In this document: in pieces, positions 1-11,145 of the stretch
How positions within the stretch are numbered: the stretch's first letter is position 1
Layout of the letters: every line of letters begins with the position of its first letter
Assembly (NCBI GenBank): GCA_947478845.1
Contig: CANJXC010000003.1
Span: 113,659-177,658, forward strand
DNA length: 64,000 nt
DNA from: Spirochaetales bacterium
Lineage (GTDB): Bacteria; Spirochaetota; Spirochaetia; JABEVK01
Reading direction: 5' to 3'
Position numbers and translations under genes: made by a program
The notes under the pieces: generated by a model
What the model saw: the letters and a program-made list of their open reading frames with translations, nothing else
What the model was told of the DNA's origin: nothing
The model's database searches: none

Positions 1-402
1 ACCGACCATCGACCCGGGAAACCCTGGAGCCAAGTTTCTCTGCACCACCAGAGACGCGCCTCCCTCGGTGGCACCGGCAACTATCGTAAACGCTTTACCT
101 TTACTTTTGAGAAAGCCATTGATCGCGGGGCTTGGTCCAAGATAGGCAACATCGATTTTACCTGCAAAGAGTGCCTCGACTATGGAAGGGCCGGCGTTGA
201 ACACCACAGTGACAAGCTTCGTACCGGCACCGAGCGCCGCGGCAAAGTCTCCTCGTGCGACGCCTATCAACGCTTGGGTGTGGGTGAGGTTGGCCATATA
301 GCCAAGACGAAAGTCAGTGGGAAAAATCTGGGCTGTCAATAGAGGTGACCCGCAAAAGGTTAACACTAAGACCGCGAATAGGGTGCAAGTGCGGACTTTC
401 AT
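1..402 (-). CDS. ABC transporter substrate-binding protein, NitT/TauT type (partial, runs off the left edge)
   Basis: Translating the minus strand from the ATG at 402 gives an open frame to position 1 (134 residues, no stop). It starts with a hydrophobic signal-like segment ending near LLTAQ. It then reads LGYMANLTHTQALIG, FNAGPSIVEALFAGKIDVAY and LGPSPAINGF, the layout of periplasmic binding proteins for nitrate, taurine, sulfonates and related small anions. The presumed role is to deliver a small solute to an inner-membrane permease whose genes would lie beyond the edge. Its ATG overlaps the stop of the broken sulfotransferase gene by 4 nt (ATGA), so it may once have been translated with it. 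The substrate cannot be told. Confidence 0.8.
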   Translation of the reverse strand, partial: MKVRTCTLFAVLVLTFCGSPLLTAQIFPTDFRLGYMANLTHTQALIGVARGDFAAALGAGTKLVTVVFNAGPSIVEALFAGKIDVAYLGPSPAINGFLKSKGKAFTIVAGATEGGASLVVQRNLAPGFPGSMVG

Positions 403-1625
403 CTAGTAACAACAAGTTGGCGCAAAGCCCGAAGGGGAGCGGTGAGACGCCACGAGGCGCTGAGCTGGAATTTCTGAAGTCGTCCTTCTTGGACTGCCAA
501 CTCGTTTCTCGAAGCCGAGACTTCTAACCGTTCTCGTTCTAGTTCGGCCTTCAATTTTCTAAGCTCGCCACTGTAGATCGCGAGTTCAGCTTGCCGTCGG
601 AGCAACAGTTCGCGCAAGCGGGGTGGTTCGCGCTCTTGGCCAAGGACTCGTATGGGCTGGTGAGCGAGCCGAAGGGCAGAATCGACCGACTCCGCCGTAT
701 AGCCATGGTCTCGAAACAGTTCGCCGACTGCTTGCTCGGAGCTGAAAAACCGCTGCCGTTCTTGGGGAGTGAACTCGGCAACGGGGCTGCGACAGTCGGC
801 AAAATCGAGACCCTCCAAGCCCAAAGAGGCCAGCTCAACGGACTTTTGGGTTCGGTACTCCCGCGACGCGCTGAGTTCATCGATCGAAATCTCGGCACTA
901 CAAAGTGGTCTCGCTTCGAGCACGGCGTGCAACCAAAGCGCGAAGAAAAGACGGTAACTCTGCTCGGGGTTCAGGCAGTAAGCATCAAAGTGCTGAAGTT
1001 CTCGTTCGAGGTCGGTATCGTGAAACTCGGCTATTCCCAACTTGGAACGTAGTTCCACGAAGATCGCAGGAGCACTGGCGGCATTGAGGATGAGCAGATT
1101 GGCCCGATCGAAGTAGCCATCAACCCGGTAGGACCACCATTGGTCGTGAGGATTACGCCATAGGAAGAGGTGAGTACCTCCGAAGTTTCTCTGTAACCAA
1201 GCTACCCGCCCGGCTGATCGGCATTCCTGAAAGACCGCACGGCCTTTGGCGCCCGACGCGAGTAGGCGAAAGTAGGCAAGGAAGTTGGGGCTAAGCGACT
1301 CGGGGCCCAGAAAGTACTGGTCGTAACAGATCGACTTATCAAAAACCTCGTCGATCTGACTCGCCAAGTGGTGAAACTCGTAGAAGTAGGGCTTCTGGAG
1401 GTGGGGGTGGCGAAGGTACGCGCTCATCTGGTGGTCGATGGCAAGCAGTTGGTCAGGTTTGCCCTTGCTGTTCAGGAGATGCTAATTGAGAGGCTCTTGG
1501 TAAGCCCAATAGCGGTTGCTAGAATTGCGGAATACTTCGAAGAGGTAGGTGCTACCGGCGCGGAAGAGCGAGTGAAGGAAGATGCAGCCGACAGGGTTAT
1601 TCGATGTCGAAGGTGTGGTCGTCAC
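399..1625 (-). pseudogene. Sulfotransferase-like gene interrupted by an in-frame amber codon
   Basis: Two open segments in one frame are separated only by a TAG at 1482-1484. The upstream part begins at a GTG (1625) behind TAGGA and contains HSLFRAGSTY, a P-loop like the 5'-phosphosulfate-binding loop of PAPS-dependent sulfotransferases, then YWAYQEPLN. The TAG follows, and the frame resumes with HLLNSKGKPDQ. The 3' part (ATG at 1427, 342 residues) holds FLWRNPHDQWWSY and ends in a charged coiled coil followed by SASWRLTAPLR. Neighbouring genes (rpmH, gatC) end in TAG, so amber is a real stop here. The likely ancestral codon is Glu. Transfer of sulfate to a glycan is a family-level inference. 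The 3' fragment could be translated alone but would lack the P-loop. Confidence 0.72.
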
Positions 1626-1632
1626 GGTGATC

Positions 1633-2114
1633 CTACAGAAAATCGCAGCGAACGGTCCGCTCGATTCTTTCGGCCAACGAGAACGGGAGGCGAAAGGTGG
1701 GGAACATCGGCTGCGCGGTGGTAACCCGAGAAACGAAGTTGGCAAACAGGGTTGCGGTGTTAGAAGTCGCGCCCCCCAGCAAGTCCATGGGTGACGGGCC
1801 TGACTTGCAAAGGTGCTGGGGGCTTCTGTCGATATTGCGGACCAAGGCCATCAACTCACCCCCTTAAGGGTGGTTTTGCAGGTACTCCGTGATGGATTCG
1901 AGGTCCTCGCCTCGAAGTTGATGTCTGGATTTAGCACAAGATGAAAGTTGCAGCCTTGGGTTTCGGTGTCGTGAACGGACAAATTGCGCGCTCTCTCGTG
2001 ACCGAGGTTCTTGCCAGATAGCCTGTAATTGACTCTTGAGTCCTTGTTCAGATCGATGAACAGAGAATGTCTATTTCCCATAGATTTAGTAAGGTATTTG
2101 CTTTCGAGTCTCAC
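1633..2114 (-). pseudogene. Remnant of a family 2 glycosyltransferase (frameshifted)
   Basis: Pieces in different frames resemble the N-terminal half of the intact GT2 domain encoded at 24241-26190. The first frame (2114 to 1851) contains SGKNLGHERARN and FHLVLNPDINFE, matching SGRNLGFGAGHN and YHLVVNPDIRFE there. A one-base shift near 1905 would continue as DLESITEYLQNHP. Another frame (1854 to 1633) gives ALVRNIDRSPQHLCKSGPSP, equivalent to MPRVLYPDGRIQLLSKLLPNP. The acceptor-binding half is missing. The remains run directly into the start of the broken sulfotransferase gene. This is a dead copy of a rhamnosyltransferase-type enzyme; the exact number of lesions is uncertain. Confidence 0.6.
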
Positions 2115-2208
2115 GTCAACACAAAGCTAGCGACTATTTTCAGGTAATTCCTTCGGCCTTTGATCAGGCTGTGGCTTCCTGGGACCGGACGTTCTGGAAG
2201 CGGGCCTC

Positions 2209-2604
2209 TTAGATTTTAGTCGGGGTGGCGTCGTGCAGCGACTGGTGGTAGCGCACATTGTGGAACCGGAAGTATCGGTGAAGCTCGGTTTTTAGTTCGG
2301 CCATGGACTGGCCTCCTTGGTCCGTGCTAATTATCGCCGGAAAGCCCCAGCGGGCGATGGCTTCTGCAAGGGCAGCTAAGCAGAAACTGGCGTCCAGCGT
2401 GTTGAAGAGTTTCCACGACAGCACCTCGCGGCTAAACAGATCCAGAATCGCGACCAGATCGCCTTTAATACCGCCCTGCGCATGATCCGGCGAATCTGTT
2501 TGGAGGGTATCACTGAACCTGTGTTTGTGGCGCAGTTCCAAGGCCAATTTGCGGCAGCCGTAGAGCGGGAACTTGTTTAGAACATCAACGACTAGTTGAA
2601 GGAC
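2209..2604 (-). mobile_element. IS3-family transposase (OrfB) remnant with internal deletion
   Basis: The frame reads FPLYGCRKLALELRH, then AILDLFSREVLSWKL and IISTDQGGQ, and ends RYFRFHNVRYHQSLHDATP. These are the pre-catalytic segment, the first Asp region, the second Asp region and the C-terminal end of an IS3-type DDE integrase. The stretch between DQGGQ and the YHQSL end, which should carry the catalytic Glu, is mostly absent, and the frame is blocked by a TAG just upstream (near 2605). No OrfA or terminal inverted repeats were recognised. It is an inactive scar lying between the broken genes to its left and rfbB to its right. The 162 bases between it and rfbB show nothing I can name. 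Confidence 0.72.
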
Positions 2605-2766
2605 CTAAAGCTCGCAGTTAACGTCCTTCTGCCGCATTGTCAATAAGCGGCTTCGTCCACTGATTGATCAAGCAACCTTCAAGCCGTGCGGTACCTTGCG
2701 ATGCGCATTTTACGACAGATACCGCGAAGTCAGTGTTCACGAAAATACTTTCCGAATGGAAACAGC

Positions 2767-3834
2767 TCAGCGGCGAGCGTAGTTGGCGTCGACCCACTTT
2801 CGGTAGTCGCCACTGGTCACCTGGGCCACCCAAGCTTGGTTGTCGAGGTACCACTGGACGGTCTTCTCAATTCCTTGCTCAAAAGTCACCGATGGCGCCC
2901 AACCGAGTTCGGTTTTGAGCTTGTGGCAGTTGATCGCGTAGCGCCGATCATGGCCGGGGCGGTCTTTCACGTAGGTGATCAGGTTGCGAAGGTCAGCCAA
3001 GTTGCGGCCGGCAAGGCGGGCAACGGTTTCAATGAGTACCTCGAGCAGTTGGATGTTTTGCCACTCGTTTTCGCCGCCGACGTTGTAGGTTTCGCCGATC
3101 GAACCCTTGGTCACGATGGCCCAGATGGCGTTCGCATGGTCTTCGACGTAGAGCCAGTCGCGCACATTCTTTCCGTCGCCGTAAACAGGGAGCGTCTTGC
3201 CGGTCAGCAGGTTATTTATCATGAGGGGAATGAGCTTCTCGGGAAAGTGATAGGGGCCATAGTTGTTCGAGCAGTTGCTCATGGTGATGGGCAGGCCGTA
3301 GGTGTGGTGCCAGGCCTGCACGAGGTGATCGCTAGAGGCCTTGCTGGCGCTGTAGGGACTACGGGGGTCGTAGGCGGTGGTCTCGAGGAACTTGCCCGTG
3401 TCGCCCAGGCTTCCATACACCTCGTCGGTGCTCACGTGATGAAACAGCACGTCTTTGCGGTCACCCCAAAGTTCGCGGGCAGCTTGGAGCAAAGTAAATG
3501 TGCCCAGAATGTTTGTCCGAATGAAATCTCCGGGGCCGTGGATGGACCGGTCCACGTGGCTTTCAGCGGCAAAATGGATTATGGCATCGACCTCATGGTC
3601 GCGTAGGGCTGCCGCCACTTGGGTGGACTCGGCAATGTCACCACGGACAAAGTGGTAGCGCTCCCCATATGCCGATGCGATGTCGGCCAGGCTGTGGGGA
3701 TTGCCGGCGTAGGTCAGTTTGTCGAAGTTAACCATCCGGCCAGCAAACGAAGTCTTGGTGAACACGTACCGGATGAAGTTGCTGCCGATGAAGCCGGCGC
3801 CGCCGGTCACGAGGATGTTGTGAAAGGTTCTCAT
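2767..3834 (-). CDS. rfbB: dTDP-glucose 4,6-dehydratase
   Basis: This 355-residue short-chain dehydrogenase/reductase converts dTDP-glucose to dTDP-4-keto-6-deoxyglucose, the second step toward dTDP-L-rhamnose and other deoxysugars. It has the NAD-binding motif GGAGFIGSN near residue 11, [11 protein letters not shown] typical of RmlB, STDEVYG, and the catalytic pair in [23 protein letters not shown] and RDWLYVEDH are also family signatures. Length is normal for RmlB. The ATG overlaps the rfbC stop by 4 nt. It is the last intact gene of the polysaccharide string before the decayed margin. No dTDP-4-keto-rhamnose reductase (rfbD) is in the window. Confidence 0.97.
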   Translation of the reverse strand: MRTFHNILVTGGAGFIGSNFIRYVFTKTSFAGRMVNFDKLTYAGNPHSLADIASAYGERYHFVRGDIAESTQVAAALRDHEVDAIIHFAAESHVDRSIHGPGDFIRTNILGTFTLLQAARELWGDRKDVLFHHVSTDEVYGSLGDTGKFLETTAYDPRSPYSASKASSDHLVQAWHHTYGLPITMSNCSNNYGPYHFPEKLIPLMINNLLTGKTLPVYGDGKNVRDWLYVEDHANAIWAIVTKGSIGETYNVGGENEWQNIQLLEVLIETVARLAGRNLADLRNLITYVKDRPGHDRRYAINCHKLKTELGWAPSVTFEQGIEKTVQWYLDNQAWVAQVTSGDYRKWVDANYARR

Positions 3835-4370
3835 GGTTTATCCTTCAGAAAGGGCAATTGCTGATCTTTGTCGCTGACTTGCACGTCAGTGATGGGCCAG
3901 CGAATGGCCAGCTCGGGGTCATCCCAGCGAAGTCCGCCCTCGCTGGCTTTGTTGTATTCTGCCGTGCATTTATAGACGAACTCGGCATGGTCACTCAAGG
4001 TGACGAAGCCATGGCCGAAGCCTTCGGGCAAGTAGAGCTGGGTGCGGTTGTCTTCGCTGAGCTCCAGAGCAAACCACTGGCCAAAGGTGGGGCTTTGGGG
4101 CCGCAGGTCGACGGCGACGTCCCAAACTCGACCTCGCACCACCCGGACAAGTTTACCTTGGGCAAACGGAGGGCTCTGGAAGTGGAGGCCTCTGAGGACT
4201 CCAGCAACGCTGACACTGTGGTTGTCTTGCACAAAGTTGCTCGGCACGCCGTTGGCGGCGTATTCGCTAGCTTTGAAGGTTTCAAAGAAGCTACCGCGTC
4301 CGTCCGGGAACACCCTAGGCTGTATGAGGACCAAGCCCTCAAGTGGACCTTGGCGAAACTCAGCTGGCAT
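3831..4370 (-). CDS. rfbC: dTDP-4-dehydrorhamnose 3,5-epimerase
   Basis: At 179 residues it has the usual RmlC length. RmlC epimerises dTDP-4-keto-6-deoxyglucose at C3 and C5 to dTDP-4-keto-L-rhamnose in the cytoplasm. Visible signatures are [18 protein letters not shown] with the catalytic His, [26 protein letters not shown], and the Tyr-containing YKCTAEYN followed by [11 protein letters not shown]. It lies between rfbA (9-nt gap) and rfbB (4-nt overlap), the standard grouping of rhamnose genes. Assignment is secure; the downstream fate of the product depends on a reductase encoded elsewhere. Confidence 0.97.
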   Translation of the reverse strand: MPAEFRQGPLEGLVLIQPRVFPDGRGSFFETFKASEYAANGVPSNFVQDNHSVSVAGVLRGLHFQSPPFAQGKLVRVVRGRVWDVAVDLRPQSPTFGQWFALELSEDNRTQLYLPEGFGHGFVTLSDHAEFVYKCTAEYNKASEGGLRWDDPELAIRWPITDVQVSDKDQQLPFLKDKP

Positions 4371-4379
4371 GCGCCTCCC

Positions 4380-5246
4380 TTAGTCCTTGGCGACCTTGAA
4401 CAGGTACTCACCGTAGGTGGACTTCTTGAGCGCCTCGGCCAACACGAGGAATTGCTCTTTGGTGATGAACCCCTGACGGTAGGCAATCTCCTCGATGCAG
4501 GCGATCTTCATGCCCTGCCGGTCCTCGATGGCTTTAACGAAGTTGGTGGCGTCGACCAGGCTTTCATGGGTACCGGTATCAAGCCAGGCAAACCCCCGCC
4601 CCATCAGCTCCACGCTCAACAAGCCTCGCTTGAGGTACTCCCGGTTGACGTCGGTAATCTCATATTCTCCACGGGCCGAGGGCTTAAGGTGTCTCGCGAT
4701 TTCGACAACTTGGTTGTCGTAAAAGTACAACCCCACGACGGCATAGTTGCTCTTCGGCTTGGCTGGTTTCTCCTCGATCGAGAGCACACGGCCCGCTTTG
4801 TCAAACTCCGCTACGCCGTAGCGTTCTGGGTCGGCCACCTGATAGCCAAACACCGTGGCTCCGACACTTTTTCGCTTGGCGTTGTCCAGCAGACTGGTAA
4901 AATCGTGACCAAAGAAAAGGTTGTCGCCCAGCACCAAGCAAACCGAATCGTCTCCTATAAAGTCTCTACCCAACACAAAGGCCTGCGCTAACCCATTAGG
5001 TACAACCTGCACCACGTAAGACAAGCGCAAGCCTAGCTCGTGCCCTTCGCCGAACAGCTCACGGAACCTAGGAGTGTCGGCAGGCGTGCTGATGATCAGG
5101 ATATCCCGAATCCCGGCGAGCATGAGTGTGCTCAGAGGGTAGTAGATCATAGGCTTGTCGTAAACGGGCAGGAGCTGCTTACAGACCACTCGGGTAGCCG
5201 GGTAGAGGCGGGTTCCCGCCCCGCCTGCAAGAATGATTCCTTTCAT
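4380..5246 (-). CDS. rfbA: Glucose-1-phosphate thymidylyltransferase
   Basis: This 288-residue nucleotidyltransferase makes dTDP-glucose from dTTP and glucose 1-phosphate, the first committed step of dTDP-deoxysugar synthesis. It opens with [16 protein letters not shown] and [15 protein letters not shown], and continues with [12 protein letters not shown] (metal-binding Asp), [35 protein letters not shown] and [10 protein letters not shown], all RmlA landmarks. The start overlaps the stop of the upstream Wzz-like gene by 4 nt, so translation is probably coupled. Residue length and motif order agree with the homotetrameric, allosteric RmlA class. Confidence 0.97.
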   Translation of the reverse strand: MKGIILAGGAGTRLYPATRVVCKQLLPVYDKPMIYYPLSTLMLAGIRDILIISTPADTPRFRELFGEGHELGLRLSYVVQVVPNGLAQAFVLGRDFIGDDSVCLVLGDNLFFGHDFTSLLDNAKRKSVGATVFGYQVADPERYGVAEFDKAGRVLSIEEKPAKPKSNYAVVGLYFYDNQVVEIARHLKPSARGEYEITDVNREYLKRGLLSVELMGRGFAWLDTGTHESLVDATNFVKAIEDRQGMKIACIEEIAYRQGFITKEQFLVLAEALKKSTYGEYLFKVAKD

Positions 5247-5944
5247 GAGTTCTCCTTGTTTCGGTTACGGACGAGGTAAAGAGCAAGTGAGCTAAAAAAG
5301 ACCAAGAGTGTGACAAACTCCGCATACAGGAGGCGCCGGTCGGGCATGGACTCCGGCTGGTTTGACACTCCACCGATTGGGACGTAATCTTCGTCTAAAT
5401 ATCGGAGCAGCGCCTTGCGCACATCTGCCGTCTTCTTTTTGTCAAACTCCAGCCCCGACTTCTCGGCAGCGGTGGTGACCTCTTCTATTTGCAATAGCTT
5501 GAGTCTGGCTTCGTCCTTCAGGCCAATTTTGGCAGTGTCAAGCGACTTGATCAGCACGTCGTTCAAGAGGGAAGCTTGCCGGCTCGAATCGATGGACCTG
5601 AGCTCTACAATAAACTGCCCGGTTTCCGGAGATACATAGGCTGTAGCGCCGGAAACTTCGCGTTGCGACAGAACGACTGCCGCTACGTAGTCGGCCGGTG
5701 TTCTCTGGAGAAGCCCTGCTAGGACGTCAGATGTCGGGTCAAGGTTCATCACAAGACGGTGCACCTTGACTTTTGAGTACATCGAAGGGACGAGATCGGG
5801 GGGACAAACGGCAACGAGGATTGACACCACTAGTGCCGCCAAAAGGGTGGGAATCAAAATCGCAGTTCTGGTGCGCCACAGAAACCCGGCTAACCTAGTC
5901 CAAGTAAACTCTTGTGGGGTCGCTGGTACGTCGTTCAAGGGCAT
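5243..5944 (-). CDS. Wzz-like chain-length / polysaccharide co-polymerase protein
   Basis: The 233-residue protein has two predicted membrane helices, one near residues 29-48 ([18 protein letters not shown]) and one near 207-226 ([16 protein letters not shown]), bracketing a periplasmic, partly helical region. That topology is characteristic of Wzz-type co-polymerases that set glycan chain length together with a Wzy polymerase. The periplasmic part is short compared with enterobacterial Wzz (about 300 residues or more) and I see no tyrosine-kinase domain. It overlaps the upstream glycosyltransferase gene by 10 nt and rfbA by 4 nt. The call rests on topology and context rather than a strong motif. 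Confidence 0.6.
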   Translation of the reverse strand: MPLNDVPATPQEFTWTRLAGFLWRTRTAILIPTLLAALVVSILVAVCPPDLVPSMYSKVKVHRLVMNLDPTSDVLAGLLQRTPADYVAAVVLSQREVSGATAYVSPETGQFIVELRSIDSSRQASLLNDVLIKSLDTAKIGLKDEARLKLLQIEEVTTAAEKSGLEFDKKKTADVRKALLRYLDEDYVPIGGVSNQPESMPDRRLLYAEFVTLLVFFSSLALYLVRNRNKENS

Positions 5945-7067
5945 ACCTGGCAGTACACATTGGCCGTGGCTTCAGCGCAGCGTTCCCAAGTACGTTTGGC
6001 GGCAAGTTCCCTGCCCCTACGAGCCGAATGCGCCCGCCAAGAAGTATCATTCAGCGCAACTTCCAAACTCTGGGTTAGTGCTCCTTGATCTGCCGGGTCG
6101 AATAACTTGGCGGAACCTTCGCATACTTCAGGTAGCGATGAAGCATTCGAGACGACGCAGGGTACTCCCGAAGCCATAGCCTGCAACACGGGCAGCCCGT
6201 AGCCTTCGTACCAGGAGGGGAACACAAAGGCGGCGGCACCTGAAAAGAGGTGAGGCAAGTCTGAGTCCGAAACATAGCCCAAATACTGGACCCACCCCTC
6301 CTCAACAGCCATTGCCAGTGTTCCATGGATTTGTTTGCTGTTCCAGCCTTTATGGCCGGCGAGAACCAGCGGATACCGATGCTGCAAGTCGCGGTCGAGT
6401 TTGCGGTAGGCCTCAAGAAGACCCAAGATGTTCTTCCGCGGCTCCATGGTTGCGACGCAAAGCAGGTACTGACCATGTGGGACCCCGAGGCGAGTTAGGG
6501 CCTCACGGGTTTCGTCGGTTGTACGTGGCTTAAACTCGTTTTGCACTCCGAGTTCGATGGCTGTTACCCGGCTCTCCGGAAGTTGAAAAGTTTCCAGAAG
6601 TTCCTTTCGGGTAAACTCGGAGTCTGTAATCAAGTGGTTCGCCCTTTTGATCACTTTCGGAATAACATCTTTGAGGTGCGTTACACGCTCAGGAGGATGA
6701 AACTCTGGAAACTTGAGGATAGACAAGTCGTGCACGGTGACGACGGTTCTGCCGGGATAGGCAGGCAAGTAGAAGTTGGTCGAGTGGAACAGGGCTTCGC
6801 TTTCGGCTCGCAACACCCAGGCCTGCCAAGCCGGAGCGACCATGCGGTAGGCCGCGCGCAGGGCCCTCGAGGTGAAGGTTCCCAGGGGCACTACGAAACC
6901 ACCCCCTCGAGCCAACAAGTCCTCAGGCTGGGCAACCCAGCGCCCTCGGTCGAACAAGCGCAGGTCTTCGATTCCGGGGAGTTGACCCAAGCGGGTAGCC
7001 AGCTCCCAGGTGTAGCGGCCAATTCCGGTCAGCGGAGGCTTCACCGAGTCGACGGTAAGGATGATCT

Positions 7068-7071
<4 letters not shown>
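5935..7071 (-). CDS. Glycosyltransferase family 4 (mannosyltransferase-like)
   Basis: A 378-residue GT-B fold retaining glycosyltransferase. The N-terminal domain starts KIILTVDSVKPPLTGIGRY and includes VVTVHDLSILKFPEFHP. The C-terminal donor domain carries LCVATMEPRKNILGLLEAY, YLGYVSDSDLPHLFSGA and the E-x7-E-type segment PSWYEGYGLPVLQAMASG. This pattern is common in enzymes that add mannose or rhamnose from GDP-sugars, which fits the adjacent rmd and gmd genes, but the donor and linkage cannot be read from sequence. It overlaps rmd by 4 nt and the Wzz-like gene by 10 nt. Confidence 0.88.
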
Positions 7072-8974
<1,903 letters not shown>

Positions 8975-9025
8975 TCAAATTGAGTTTGGTTTGTAACAGA
9001 TTGCTGTCGTAGTTGAAAGCGCTTC

Positions 9026-11119
9026 CTAACGGAAGACAAAAAGGTCAAGGGTGTCGATTGTTGTGGTTCCACCCATGGGCACCACTTCGTTGTGCTCCCG
9101 GTCGTAGTGGGTTAGGGGTATAGGGAACTTTCCAACCGGCGTTGCCTCTTTGGGGGTGGAACCTCGGGAAATCCAGTAGACCGCGTCCCAGTGGGCCTGC
9201 AGCACCTCCAGGTTGGACTGGAGTTCGTCTTCAGTCAAGACGGTCGAGTCGACATCGAAATAGTAGGACAATGTGGTGCGATACACCATGTCTCCGTCGC
9301 TCTTTCCTTCGAATACGACCAAACTATGAGGCTCTAGTCCTTTGACTAGAGACGCGAATGACTGTTCCGTTCCCAGTAGCTCTCCTCCTGCCTTCTGGAG
9401 CGCAGTAACAGTTAGGTTGAGGCAGATACCAGACACGACCAGACTTGCAAGGAGCCCCTTGGCGAGACGAGACGGGACCTTCGGCAGGGCTTCATGCACC
9501 AGCACGGCAAGAAAAACAATGGAATAGGGAACAAGTTCGGAACCCAGGTACCGCGCATAGTAATAGTAGTAGGTGATGTCGTTCACAATAACACGGATGC
9601 ATAAGAATAGCAGTACAGTGCCCGCGAGCAGGAGTTGCCCCGCATTGGGTCTGGATCGCAACAGGAACGGAACACTAAACAAGAGGACGGCCTGAGGGAC
9701 GCCAAAATACAGAAGGAAAGTGATGAAGGAACCATGAAGCGCGCCGAACTTTCCTGTATGGCTTAAGTGGTAGTTCAAGTCTGCAAACGAATCCCCGGAA
9801 TAGGTGTCGGTATAACCAAGTTGGTAGGCCTTGAATACTCCCCACAAGGCTAAAACCCCCGCGAGGAGACCAAAAACCAGCCAAAAACTGCGACCTGAAG
9901 CGAGGCATCTGTACCATTTTCGACCCTTGGAAAGAGGTCGTCGCAAGACTAGCACCAATAACCACGCAGACAGCATCAGGGCTATGAGCACCGCAGAGAA
10001 CACTACGGGTTGACGGACTAACAGATCACCCAGGTCTGCACCAAGCGAAGCTCGATAGATGTCGCGGGAATACGGAAAGGAAAACACGATTCCGTACACA
10101 TATGACAGCCACCAAACAAAGGCCGAAGCAAGACCGAAGATGACGACGGCTCTGGCATGTCGGCCTGTTTCTTGTGTCAAGCAAACTACAAAGAGGAAGA
10201 TCTGCAAGAAAGCAATCCAAAGAAAACCTGAAATATGGTTTAGAAACAGACCACAAAGGCTCAGCAGCGAAAGCCAGAACGAGCGCTGATTCAAAGACTT
10301 TGAAGTCCGCAGCCACCTCAGAAGGAAGAGCAATCCGAGCGACGAGAGCAACCAAGACAATGATTCTGTTACGGGAAATCGCCCGAGAAATGCCATGAGT
10401 GGATTGGCTGCCATCAGGCATCCCGCGAGTGCGCCAACCCACCACTGCGTCCTCCCAGTAATTTCCCATACGAGGACAATACTTGTGAATACACCTGCAA
10501 TGGATATCAAGGTCAGCATCCAACCGCGATTTTCAGGACCGAAAAGGGCTCCTCCGATCGCCAAGAGGGCCGGAAAGGCTGGATAGAATTGGAATACCAG
10601 TTCAGAGCGATCGAGGTCTTGAATGTAGACCCCTGGAAGATGTGATCCGGTAAGTCTTCCATCGACATCCGAGACAGAAACTAAACGATGTTCGTGCTGA
10701 TCGAGAATGCCCTTCACCTTGCTTCCGACTAGACTTCGTACGGTGTCGGTGGGTGAAAGGTTCCCCTCTCTCTCGAAGTAACTCGACATGTTGTAGTAGA
10801 TGCCTTCGTCTTGTCCACCTAGGACGTAGGCGAACGGCTCCCAGCGTAGCAACACTGCAGCGAGAAGCACAAGTCCAACGCAAGTCGTCATCCTTCGATT
10901 CCATGCTGGTAGACGAAGACCAAATACCGTCCCCATGACGACCACGGTGGTGACGCTTAAGCCAACAGTGAGGAGGGGGCTGAACTCTCGAAGAACCAAA
11001 AGCAAGACAGATAAATGCGTAATGGACACCAAGCAGAGCGCTCCGATTTCGAAAAGCGACCACGGATGACGCTGAAACTTGGTTGATTGATCACGAGACA
11101 GGCTTAGGGAGAGTTTCAT
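9026..11119 (-). CDS. Integral-membrane glycosyltransferase, GT39/ArnT-like (copy 1)
   Basis: About 697 residues with a dozen hydrophobic segments, the architecture of GT-C enzymes that use polyprenyl-phosphate-linked sugars at the outer face of the inner membrane. Near residue 100 is EPFAYVLGGQDEGIYYNM; further on come SHLPGIYIQDL, FQFYPAFPALLAIGG, FLGRFPVTESLSW and TYYYYYARYLGSELVPYS. The start ATG at 11119 is preferred over an upstream in-frame codon because the latter lies inside the neighbouring gene. It is a diverged tandem paralogue of the next gene (26-nt gap). A gap of 63 bases separates it from gmd. Donor and acceptor are unknown. Confidence 0.75.
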   Translation of the reverse strand: MKLSLSLSRDQSTKFQRHPWSLFEIGALCLVSITHLSVLLLVLREFSPLLTVGLSVTTVVVMGTVFGLRLPAWNRRMTTCVGLVLLAAVLLRWEPFAYVLGGQDEGIYYNMSSYFEREGNLSPTDTVRSLVGSKVKGILDQHEHRLVSVSDVDGRLTGSHLPGVYIQDLDRSELVFQFYPAFPALLAIGGALFGPENRGWMLTLISIAGVFTSIVLVWEITGRTQWWVGALAGCLMAANPLMAFLGRFPVTESLSWLLSSLGLLFLLRWLRTSKSLNQRSFWLSLLSLCGLFLNHISGFLWIAFLQIFLFVVCLTQETGRHARAVVIFGLASAFVWWLSYVYGIVFSFPYSRDIYRASLGADLGDLLVRQPVVFSAVLIALMLSAWLLVLVLRRPLSKGRKWYRCLASGRSFWLVFGLLAGVLALWGVFKAYQLGYTDTYSGDSFADLNYHLSHTGKFGALHGSFITFLLYFGVPQAVLLFSVPFLLRSRPNAGQLLLAGTVLLFLCIRVIVNDITYYYYYARYLGSELVPYSIVFLAVLVHEALPKVPSRLAKGLLASLVVSGICLNLTVTALQKAGGELLGTEQSFASLVKGLEPHSLVVFEGKSDGDMVYRTTLSYYFDVDSTVLTEDELQSNLEVLQAHWDAVYWISRGSTPKEATPVGKFPIPLTHYDREHNEVVPMGGTTTIDTLDLFVFR

Positions 11120-11145
11120 AGTCCGCGGCTCCTCAAGGTGTCTGA

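Noticed and set aside
2686..4991. Long plus-strand open frames (306 and 377 codons) over rfbB, rfbC and rfbA
   Set aside because: They are antisense to clearly conserved rfb genes and show no motif; the GC-rich third positions of the real genes keep the opposite frame open.
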